Positions 8,931 through 15,981 of a stretch of DNA of 64,000 nucleotides are shown here, in pieces (position 1 is the first letter of the stretch; each line of letters begins with the position of its first letter). The notes below the pieces were generated by a model. It did not search any database, had not been told where the DNA came from, and saw only the letters and a list, made by a program, of their open reading frames with translations. The DNA comes from Actinomycetota bacterium (GTDB lineage: Bacteria; Actinomycetota; Acidimicrobiia; IMCC26256; PALSA-610): contig SXJP01000021.1 of NCBI GenBank assembly GCA_005779395.1, forward strand, positions 62,001-126,000, written 5' to 3'. The position numbers and the translations under genes are program-made.

Positions 8931-9557
8931 GTGAACGCTCTCGATCGTGCTGGCGAAATTGCAGCCTTTGGTATAGGAAAGAACCGATGGCCCGCAGGAA
9001 CACAAAATGCCCTAATTGAATTGTTAACGACCGAATCCGACTCACGCATTCGCGTTGCTGCTCTTAGTTCGTTAATCCGCCGCGGAACATCAAAAGCAAG
9101 GAATGCTGCATGGCAGTTCGCAATCAATGTCGACGACGCGAAGCTTCGACGTCGCGCTGTCGAACTTTCCGTTGTTATCAAACCCGACTGCGACGAAGCA
9201 GTTGCCGTCCTGATCCCTTGCCTCTCGGACCCTGATTATCTAGTCGCTGAGGCCGCAGCGTTCGCGCTCGGCGAGTTCGAAGCTACGAGCGCAGTCAGCG
9301 CATTGTCGGCTACAGCAACGAGGCATTCGGATCCAATGGTTCGCGAAGCTGCTGTCGCAGCGCTAGGTGCAATCGGTGACATCGCTGGACTCGAAGCGAT
9401 TCTTAGTGCGTGCTCCGACAAACCCGCAGTACGCAGACGCGCGGTTCTTGCACTCGCCCCGTTTGACACACCCGAAGTTGAAGCCGCTATCAACTCAGCG
9501 CTTAACGACAGAGACTGGCAAGTTCGTCAAGCCGCCGAAGACCTGCGCTCGGTTTAG
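8931..9557 (+). CDS. HEAT-repeat protein
   Basis: I prefer the GTG at 8931 (208 residues, VNALDRAGEIAAFGIG...). An upstream TTG at 8859 would add a very basic, non-repetitive leader. The protein is a string of two-helix repeats of about 30 residues (for example LVAEAAAFALGEFEATSAVSA, then MVREAAVAALGAIGDIAGLE, then VRRRAVLALAPFDTPEVEAA), typical of PBS-lyase/HEAT repeats used for protein-protein scaffolding. The partner is unknown. It is divergent from the sortase gene and convergent with mreB, with a short gap after its stop. Confidence 0.8.
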   Translation: MNALDRAGEIAAFGIGKNRWPAGTQNALIELLTTESDSRIRVAALSSLIRRGTSKARNAAWQFAINVDDAKLRRRAVELSVVIKPDCDEAVAVLIPCLSDPDYLVAEAAAFALGEFEATSAVSALSATATRHSDPMVREAAVAALGAIGDIAGLEAILSACSDKPAVRRRAVLALAPFDTPEVEAAINSALNDRDWQVRQAAEDLRSV

Positions 9558-9592
9558 AAACTGATTCTCGAGCAGGATCGCGCGATGACGGC

Positions 9593-10609
9593 TCAGCGGC
9601 CACCAATATCTGTCTTGGCCATGAACATGTCCTTCAGTGAATCAAAGTTCTCTAGACACCTGCCAGCGCCGAGAGCGACACACTCAAGTGGTGCGTCAAC
9701 GATGTGCACTGGTAGGCCCGTTTCCTGAGCGATCCTCTGATCGAGACCCTTCAGAAGCCCACCACCACCAACAAGGTGAACGCCGTTCAGAATCAAGTCC
9801 TGGGCTAGTTCCGGCGGCGTACGCGACAAACACGACCGCACGGCATCGCAGATGCCCCTCGTTTGTTCCTCAATCGCGCCACGCACTTCCGCAGGGTCGA
9901 GCATCACCGTCTTTGGAAGCCCGCTCATTAGGTCGCGACCGCGAACCTCGGCCTTCCACTCCTCTTGTGTCGGAAACGCTGACCCAATAGCGAGCTTTAT
10001 TTCCTCAGCCGTTCTTTCGCCGATAGCTATTCCGTATTCCTTGCGTACATAGCCTTGAATCGCGGCATCAATGTCGAAGCTTCCGACTCTTACTGCCTCA
10101 AGCGCAACGACTCCGCCAAGTGAAATAACTGCGACTTCGGTCGTGCCACCACCAATGTCGATCACCATGTTGCCAAGTGGTTCGTGGATGGGTAGTGCGG
10201 CGCCAATCGCTGCTGCAAGCGGTTGCTCGATCAAATAGGTCTGTGCTGCCCCTGCTCGCCGCGCGGCATCGAGAACTGCGCGTTGTTCAACGTGAGTAAT
10301 CGCGCTGGGCACACAAATCAAAACTCGCGCTCTAGAAAATCGATTCACGCCAGCGCGCTGGAACAACAACCGAATCATGCGTTGCGTAATATCAAAGTCG
10401 GTAATAGCACCACCACGTAGTGGTCTCACTGCCACTATGTATCCTGGAGTGCGTCCGATCATTTGCCATGCGTCGTGGCCCATCGCAAGCACTTCTTGCG
10501 TCCGGCTGTTGAGAGCAATAACGGTCGGCTCGTTCAGAGTGATGCCCTGGCCACGCACGTATACGAGCGTGTTGGCTGTGCCTAGGTCTATCGCTACGTC
10601 GCGAGCCAT
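9593..10609 (-). CDS. mreB: Rod-shape determining protein MreB
   Basis: 338 residues, normal for MreB, the bacterial actin homologue that organises lateral wall synthesis under the membrane. Visible actin-fold motifs are the phosphate-1 loop DLGTANTLVY (8-17), phosphate-2 DIGGGTTEVAV (151-161) and an adenosine motif GGGGLLKGLDQ near the C-terminus. No mreC, mreD or pbp2 follows, so this is an isolated copy. Its ATG shares a base with the moaE stop (TAATG), so it is translated in tandem with moaE, an unusual partner. Confidence 0.95.
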   Translation of the reverse strand: MARDVAIDLGTANTLVYVRGQGITLNEPTVIALNSRTQEVLAMGHDAWQMIGRTPGYIVAVRPLRGGAITDFDITQRMIRLLFQRAGVNRFSRARVLICVPSAITHVEQRAVLDAARRAGAAQTYLIEQPLAAAIGAALPIHEPLGNMVIDIGGGTTEVAVISLGGVVALEAVRVGSFDIDAAIQGYVRKEYGIAIGERTAEEIKLAIGSAFPTQEEWKAEVRGRDLMSGLPKTVMLDPAEVRGAIEEQTRGICDAVRSCLSRTPPELAQDLILNGVHLVGGGGLLKGLDQRIAQETGLPVHIVDAPLECVALGAGRCLENFDSLKDMFMAKTDIGGR

Positions 10610-11235
10610 TAGTTAGTCACGACTCCCTGAATGGTGCCCGACACCGAGCGCAGATCGTGAGCTCCAAGCGCCCATGCGGACTCGAATTTGCTCGAACCAG
10701 TCGGGTCTGTCGGGTCTGTCGGGTCTGTCGGGTCTGTCGGGTCTGTCGGGTCTGTCGGGTCTGTCGGGTCTGTCGGGTCTGTATCGCCACCCGACCAGTG
10801 TTCCTTCTTCCAAATCGGAACAGCCTCTTTGAGAGTGTCAATACAAAAGCGCCCAACCTCGAAGGCTTCTGCTCTATGGGGGGAACTGACGACGACCGCA
10901 ACACTCGCATCCGAAAGGATCAGGTCACCAACCCGATGAACGATGGCAATACGGCCCACGGTCGGCCAGAGCCGTCGCGCAGCGTCGGCAACTTCGGTCA
11001 TTGCCACCAGGGCGGGATCTGTGTAGGCCTCATAGGTCATGCCAAAGACCCCATGGCGGCCTTCGGCATGGTCACGCACGACGCCCAAGAACAACACAAC
11101 AGCGCCACAGCTAGGCGTAGTTGCCCACTTCAGAAGTTCTTCTGTATCTATACGCGCTTCTACTAGCAGACCAATTCGGGTGTCTGACGGGGCCTCAGCC
11201 TCGCCATCTGGTGTCACCTGCCCTGGTCCTGTCAT
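10609..11235 (-). CDS. moaE: Molybdopterin synthase catalytic subunit MoaE with internal (DPT)9 repeat
   Basis: 208 residues against about 140-150 for typical MoaE. Family landmarks: GAVVLFLGVVRDHAEGR (44-60), MTYEAY (66-71), VHRVGDL (99-105), SPHRAEAF (118-125) and the active-site VPIWKKEHW (139-147). Right after WSGG comes a run of nine exact Asp-Pro-Thr units (153-179), then the native-looking tail SAWALGAHDLRSV. MoaE transfers sulfur from MoaD thiocarboxylate to precursor Z to make molybdopterin. The repeat sits at a loop after the catalytic Lys region, so the enzyme could remain active. The stop overlaps the mreB start. Confidence 0.92.
   Translation of the reverse strand: MTGPGQVTPDGEAEAPSDTRIGLLVEARIDTEELLKWATTPSCGAVVLFLGVVRDHAEGRHGVFGMTYEAYTDPALVAMTEVADAARRLWPTVGRIAIVHRVGDLILSDASVAVVVSSPHRAEAFEVGRFCIDTLKEAVPIWKKEHWSGGDTDPTDPTDPTDPTDPTDPTDPTDPTDPTGSSKFESAWALGAHDLRSVSGTIQGVVTN
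10701..10781. repeat. Perfect 9-bp tandem repeat, nine copies, inside moaE
   Basis: The unit TCGGGTCTG occurs nine times head to tail without a mismatch (81 bp). On the coding strand each unit is GAC CCG ACA, giving Asp-Pro-Thr. Because the unit is a multiple of three, gain or loss of copies by strand slippage would change protein length without a frameshift. Confidence 0.99.
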
Positions 11236-11301
11236 CGGCTCAGTCTAGGAACACTGCCTCTCCGAGTTACCTATGCGTGTATTCATGCGCGACGATGGAC
11301 C

Positions 11302-12351
11302 ATGGGCGATACCGAAGTCACTGCTCAAGATGCCGAATTACTTAATGCTCTGCAGTGGGATTTCCCACTAGACGAGCGTCCATACGCCATCTTGGGTGAG
11401 AGGCTGGGCTTAGCGGAGTCCGACGTCCGAGCACGAGTAAATCATGTAAAGGAACTTGGCGTACTTCGGCAATTGTCGGCGATCTTCGATACGCGAGCAC
11501 TCGGCTACACATCGGCGTTAATCGCAGCCAAGATCGATCCGGACAAGATCGATGAAGCCGCTGAGTCGCTAAACGACCATCCCGGGATCTCACACAACTA
11601 CAAGCGCAATCACGACTACAACCTCTGGTACACGATTGCTGTCCCACCCGGAGAGAATCTCGATACGCATATCGAAGTGCTACATGCTCGGTCAGGAGCG
11701 ACCGTTACACGCAAACTTCCGACTCTGAAGCTTTACAAGATCGGCGTAAAGCTCGACATGACTGGCAATACCGCTGCGGACGCAAAGGCAGAGGTTCTCG
11801 AGCACGAGCGGCCAGAGCGGCGCGTCGACATGGTCGCTCCGACACTTGCGGAACTAGAACGCAACACGATCCGCGTCGTCCAAGAAGACCTCGCGGTTGT
11901 TGAGAGACCTTTCGACCTATACGGCGAACAACTCGGCATCTCGGGTGCAGAAGTCTTGACGATGTTGCAGCATTTCAAGCAAGAGAAGTGGATGCGTCGC
12001 TTTGCAGCTGTCATGAATCATCGCAGCGCTGGTTTCAAGGCCAACGCTATGGGTGTTTGGGCGGTCGAAGAAGACTCGCTCGAGGTAATCGGGCCTCGCA
12101 TGGCTGGATTCGCAGCGGTTTCACACTGCTATCGACGTCCAACCTATGACGACTGGCCCTACACCGTGTTCACGATGATTCACGGGCGCAACGCGAAGGA
12201 CTGCGAGGCAACAGTCGAAGCGATTCGTACCGAATGCGATGTCGAGAACTACGCGCTGCTCTGGTCAATCAAGGAATACAAGAAGGTGCGTGTTCGGTAT
12301 TTCACAGCCGACTGGGATACCTGGACTTCTGCGAATCTAATCACCCAGTAA
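11302..12351 (+). CDS. Fused two-domain Lrp/AsnC-type protein, siroheme decarboxylase (AhbA-AhbB/NirD-L) like
   Basis: 349 residues made of two similar halves, each a winged helix followed by an Lrp/AsnC-type ferredoxin-like domain. The first half has GVLRQLSAIFDTRALGY (53-69) and SHNYKRNHDYNLWY (97-110). The second has WMRRFAAVMNHRSAGF and SHCYRR (274-279) followed by DDWPYTVFTMIHG. These H-x-Y-x-R blocks are characteristic of siroheme decarboxylases, not of amino-acid-responsive Lrp regulators. AhbA/AhbB and NirD/NirL are usually separate or fused subunits acting in alternative heme or heme d1 synthesis. No other heme gene is adjacent, so the pathway here is open. Automatic annotation would probably call it a regulator. 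Confidence 0.75.
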   Translation: MGDTEVTAQDAELLNALQWDFPLDERPYAILGERLGLAESDVRARVNHVKELGVLRQLSAIFDTRALGYTSALIAAKIDPDKIDEAAESLNDHPGISHNYKRNHDYNLWYTIAVPPGENLDTHIEVLHARSGATVTRKLPTLKLYKIGVKLDMTGNTAADAKAEVLEHERPERRVDMVAPTLAELERNTIRVVQEDLAVVERPFDLYGEQLGISGAEVLTMLQHFKQEKWMRRFAAVMNHRSAGFKANAMGVWAVEEDSLEVIGPRMAGFAAVSHCYRRPTYDDWPYTVFTMIHGRNAKDCEATVEAIRTECDVENYALLWSIKEYKKVRVRYFTADWDTWTSANLITQ

Positions 12352-12369
12352 GCCTCAGAGCATTCTGCG

Positions 12370-13362
12370 CTATTTGTGTGAGCGACGCTTCTGTCTTATC
12401 CACCAAGCTGCGCTGAGCACACTCACAACTAGTGAAGCGGCCCGCGCCATATTTGGCTGTCTCCTCGCGGTGTCGGCACCCAGCAGCAAAATTTCTTCGT
12501 TGGAGAACTTCGGCTCCCAACCAGCGGCACGAAGGAGGTCATTCGCTATCACCCACGAATGGCTCAAGTAAGGAAGTGCTGCGGACGGAACATCCGCGCG
12601 ACCATGTCTCTTTACAAGACTCGATAACTTCGATGTGCCCGAGGTGCCACCGACAATTGCGTTCGCTTCTCTTGCATCCAAGTAGCCGTTGGCCGCAACG
12701 TTGTAGACGCCGCTGATCTCGCTCACAGTTGCGAGTCCCACAGCGCTCGCTACATCATCGATGTGAACGAACTGGACTAACCGATCAGTTCGCTCCCAGG
12801 CTGTAGGCGACGACGCAAAACCAAATGGTCCGAAATCCCCTGGCCCTGCGACGGGGGCCACGCGCAACACAACAGTTGTCGCGTCCGGATGACGGTCAGA
12901 CCAGTCAAGAACGATTCGTTCTGACTCGGCATCGACGGATGCTGGCAGGAAACCGTTGTTCGGGCGAAGCGGCGCATCTTCCCCAATCGGAACTGCATTA
13001 TTTGCCCACGCGCCATACACGGTCGCGGTCGCTACTCGAACAACACGTCGAACACTTGAACCTCCGGCAGCATCGAGCAGCCGACGAGTCTCTTCAGTGT
13101 CCTTACAACGCAACAGAACTTGTTCCGAGGTGTTCGCGATTGCAGTAGAAGCTCCGATTTGAACGAGAACATCGACTCCTCTGAGAATCGACTTCAGGTC
13201 GGTTGTTGCGAGATCACAAAGGTGGAACTCGAATTTGCGAGCAGCCTGAACTGGTTCGGAGACGTCGAGTCCGACTATCGAGACAACCGAATCATCGCTA
13301 TCCAACAGTGCAACTACACGTTCACCTATCGAACTTGCTACCCCCGTCACAGCCACTCGCAC
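12370..13362 (-). CDS. NAD-dependent epimerase/SDR-fold protein, catalytic residues missing, C-terminal membrane anchor
   Basis: 330 residues from a GTG start. It has the extended-SDR fold: a nucleotide loop TGVASSIG (the middle Gly of TGxxGxxG is Ser) and CDLATTDL and VATATVYGAW strands. The catalytic Tyr-x3-Lys is not there: the aligned segment reads P140-ASV-D144 followed by AESERIVLDW. The last 25 residues form a hydrophobic helix with a basic end (SAAWWIRQKRRSHK), predicted to tether it to the membrane. It is probably a non-enzymatic nucleotide or quinone-binding SDR relative. Downstream neighbours on the minus strand do not suggest a pathway. Confidence 0.75.
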   Translation of the reverse strand: MRVAVTGVASSIGERVVALLDSDDSVVSIVGLDVSEPVQAARKFEFHLCDLATTDLKSILRGVDVLVQIGASTAIANTSEQVLLRCKDTEETRRLLDAAGGSSVRRVVRVATATVYGAWANNAVPIGEDAPLRPNNGFLPASVDAESERIVLDWSDRHPDATTVVLRVAPVAGPGDFGPFGFASSPTAWERTDRLVQFVHIDDVASAVGLATVSEISGVYNVAANGYLDAREANAIVGGTSGTSKLSSLVKRHGRADVPSAALPYLSHSWVIANDLLRAAGWEPKFSNEEILLLGADTARRQPNMARAASLVVSVLSAAWWIRQKRRSHK

Positions 13363-13403
13363 ACCAAAGGAATATCAGACGACGGGGTTCCTAGACTGAT
13401 TCG

Positions 13404-14657
13404 GTGCCCGATCACGACGAGCCAGATGACGACCCACGGTCCGAATTCGAGCGTCGAGCTGCCTCATTCAATCCGTTCGAAGCGATCCAAGGATTCGACA
13501 TGCGAGACCTCTCCCGGATGCTCGCATCGCCAGGGCCTGTGAATTGGGAGATCGCGCGCGAGATTGCCAAAGCGGCGGCTAACGCCGATCCAGACGGCGG
13601 CGAAGCCAGCGGCGAGATGCCGGTCGATGTCAAAAGCGCAATACGGCTCGAAGAACTTGTGCGGGTCGCACAAACCCATGTTGCAGGACTTACAGGACTC
13701 GCAGAGGTAGGGGCCCTCAAAGTTCAAACTGTTACACGCTCCGAGTGGGCGGCGATGACTCTCGCCGGTTTGCAGCCCGTCATCGAAGTTCTCGCGGCGA
13801 AGCTCGCGAGAGGCGATCGGCCGGGAACATTCGACCCATCGTTGCTCGCTGGCAACCCGCTCGAAACGCTTTCCCAGAATCCAGAAATGCTCGCAGGGAT
13901 GCTTAATTCTCTCGCTCCACTCTTGTTCGGTATGCAGGCCGGGATGCTCGTTGGTTCACTCGCTCAGACAACTCTCGGGCAGCACGACCTACCCCTTCCC
14001 CTCGCTGGAGAACCGCGCCTCGCGTTCGTCATGGCGAACATCGACCAGTTCGCTACCGATTGGGAAGTCGAACAGCTTGATATCTATTTGGCTCTTGCAA
14101 TGCGCGAAGTAGTTCGATGCGCTCCCCGGTCGGTGAGTTGGGTACGCGAACACCTAATCAACTTGTCGTCGCGGTACGTGTCGGGATACGAGGTGCAGTC
14201 AGTCGCCATCGAAGAAAAACTTGAAGGACTGCTTCCAGACGACCTGGACATGACCGCTTTCGACCCGAGCGTGCTACTTGACAGCATGCACACTGCGGCG
14301 CAGGATCCGATTCTTCTCGAGTTGCAACGATTCGGCTGCATCCTCGAGGGCTATGCCGATGCGATTGTTGTCGAGTTAAGCAACACGCTTGCACCTGGCA
14401 ACTCACGTGTCGACGAAGCACTGCGCCGGCATCGAGTCGAACGAGGCCGCAGCAACGAATTCGTCGAGAAGATGTTGGGTCTCAAGTTGGAACGCGACCA
14501 CTATGAATCTGGCGCGACATTCTGCGCTGGCGTTCTAGAACGTGCGGGTATCGACGGACTCAACCGACTTTGGATAAGCGAGTCGATGCTCCCGACCGCC
14601 AACGAGCTTGCGGCTCCTGGACTGTGGCTTGCTCGAATAGACCTCGACTTGAGTTAG
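13404..14657 (+). CDS. DUF2342 / zincin-like family protein with degenerate HExxH
   Basis: 417 residues from a GTG start. It matches the actinobacterial DUF2342 family (labelled zinc-dependent metalloprotease or F420-biosynthesis-associated). Family features: FNPFEAIQGFDMRDL (22-36), GPVNWEIAREIA, a Gly/Leu-rich helix pair LLFGMQAGMLVGSLAQ, and a VSWVREHL segment after the metal helix. In active-type members the metal helix reads H-E-x-x-H; here residues 234-238 are R-E-V-V-R, so both metal-binding histidines are lost. The protein may be a structural remnant or pseudo-protease. It stands alone between the SDR and an MFS gene. Confidence 0.8.
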   Translation: MPDHDEPDDDPRSEFERRAASFNPFEAIQGFDMRDLSRMLASPGPVNWEIAREIAKAAANADPDGGEASGEMPVDVKSAIRLEELVRVAQTHVAGLTGLAEVGALKVQTVTRSEWAAMTLAGLQPVIEVLAAKLARGDRPGTFDPSLLAGNPLETLSQNPEMLAGMLNSLAPLLFGMQAGMLVGSLAQTTLGQHDLPLPLAGEPRLAFVMANIDQFATDWEVEQLDIYLALAMREVVRCAPRSVSWVREHLINLSSRYVSGYEVQSVAIEEKLEGLLPDDLDMTAFDPSVLLDSMHTAAQDPILLELQRFGCILEGYADAIVVELSNTLAPGNSRVDEALRRHRVERGRSNEFVEKMLGLKLERDHYESGATFCAGVLERAGIDGLNRLWISESMLPTANELAAPGLWLARIDLDLS

Positions 14658-14666
14658 CCGACCGCA

Positions 14667-15920
14667 CTACTCGAATTCGTTGTACACGACTTGCCGATCA
14701 CGATCTAGGCGACGCACAGCGCCGAGATATGTGAGACCACTAAAGAGCATCACGAGCGAAATAACGAATAGCCCGCCTTTGCCATATGAAGGAAACAGCA
14801 CGGCGGCAACGCCTCCTATAACCCAGATGATCTGAAAGCGCGTCTCGAAGCGGGCAAACGCACGACCGCGTGCAGCATCGTGGGCGTCACGCTGGACGAG
14901 GCTGTCGAAAGCAAGTCGCCCAGATGCCGCGCCAGCAGCGACCATCGCCGCCGCCACTGCAAGCCAAGGTCTGGCAAAAAAGCGCGCGGCAAAAATGATG
15001 ACAATTCCCGGAACAACCATCGCAAGAATCATGATCACTTCCTCGCGGAGGCGACGCCGTAGCAACGGAGCAAGAAGCGTCCCCAATCCGTTGCCGAGAA
15101 CACTCGCCATAATGAGCACACCGAATACCCATGTCGGTTCGTGATGCTCCTTCAACAAAAACGCACCGAAGAAAGTCATGAATCCAACGGCACCACGTAC
15201 GAAGCCGATGGCTCGACCTGCAACGACAATGCTCGGGACGTGCAGGGCTTCGAGATCTGCGGGCGTCTCGTCGGCCCCAACCTTCGTCGCTTTCGGGATC
15301 GCTAAAGCGAGTATCGCAGCCCCAAAAAATACGAGTGACCCGACCCTCAGGACCCAGTCGCCACCAAGAACACTTAGTAGCAGTCCGGCAACTGGCGCTG
15401 TGATCGCGCCCGCTAACACGCCCACAAGTGCGAGGCGCGAGTTGGCCTGGACCAGATCCTCATCACGATTGACTACGGCCGGCACAAGAGATGCTTTCGC
15501 GATGTTCTGGCTCTTCGCGCATACGAGTGCAGCGAACGCCAACGGATATAGCCAAAGGTCATCGATGTGGTTTGCAAGGATGAGTGCAATAACCCCTCGG
15601 GAGGCACCCATCGCCATGAACAGCAATCGGCGGCCACCCTTAGTCCGATCTAGGGCTGGCCCGAGGAACGGTGCAATGACTACAAACGGAGCCATCGTTA
15701 GAGCTAGGTACCCAAGCACATTCGAGCGTGAGCCGCCGGTGGTAGCCGAAAAAAATAACGAATCAGCTAACGCGATGGTTACGAACAGGTCGCCCGAAAC
15801 CCCTGCGGCGTGCGCGAATGCGAGCCTCGCGAATGGCGAAGCGGTGGAAGCGGTCTGTTGTCTTGCCAATCTTGGATACTCGCGTTTGTCCGTTCGCGGA
15901 GCGTACCGGCGTTGAGCCAC
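14667..15920 (-). CDS. Major facilitator superfamily transporter
   Basis: 417 residues with about 12 hydrophobic helices and an MFS motif-A-like loop between helices 2 and 3 (FLGPALDRTKGGRRLLF). The GTG start at 15920 follows a basic leader MAQRRYAPRTDKREYPRLA, expected on the cytoplasmic side. The substrate cannot be read from sequence; drug or metabolite efflux is the usual guess. It ends 9 bases from the convergent DUF2342 gene and is divergent from ppk1, with about 60 bases of shared promoter space. Confidence 0.85.
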   Translation of the reverse strand: MAQRRYAPRTDKREYPRLARQQTASTASPFARLAFAHAAGVSGDLFVTIALADSLFFSATTGGSRSNVLGYLALTMAPFVVIAPFLGPALDRTKGGRRLLFMAMGASRGVIALILANHIDDLWLYPLAFAALVCAKSQNIAKASLVPAVVNRDEDLVQANSRLALVGVLAGAITAPVAGLLLSVLGGDWVLRVGSLVFFGAAILALAIPKATKVGADETPADLEALHVPSIVVAGRAIGFVRGAVGFMTFFGAFLLKEHHEPTWVFGVLIMASVLGNGLGTLLAPLLRRRLREEVIMILAMVVPGIVIIFAARFFARPWLAVAAAMVAAGAASGRLAFDSLVQRDAHDAARGRAFARFETRFQIIWVIGGVAAVLFPSYGKGGLFVISLVMLFSGLTYLGAVRRLDRDRQVVYNEFE

Positions 15921-15939
15921 GCTCTCGTCGCTCGGGTTC

Positions 15940-15945
15940 TACAAT
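15940..15945 (+). promoter_or_regulatory. Probable -10 element of ppk1
   Basis: TACAAT in the short divergent gap between the MFS gene and ppk1. The most upstream possible ppk1 start codon (TTG at 15946) touches it directly, so transcription from here would begin inside that codon region. This favours the GTG at 15982 as the real start. No good -35 is visible at 16-18 bp; TTGAGC at 15912-15917 is 22 bp away. Confidence 0.35.
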
Positions 15946-15981
15946 TTGTCGAGCGAAATTCAAACGGTACGATTTTTCCAA

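Noticed and set aside
10701..10781. Tandem repeat as a CRISPR array or origin iterons
   Set aside because: No spacers, unit only 9 bp, and it is inside a coding region in frame.
10657..11166. Plus-strand 169-residue open frame with Arg-Val-Cys repeats
   Set aside because: It is the mirror of moaE; the repeats come from the 9-bp tandem array, which is open in several frames.
15178..15915. 245-residue plus-strand frame
   Set aside because: Antisense to the MFS transporter; Arg/Ser/Thr-rich and without recognisable motif.
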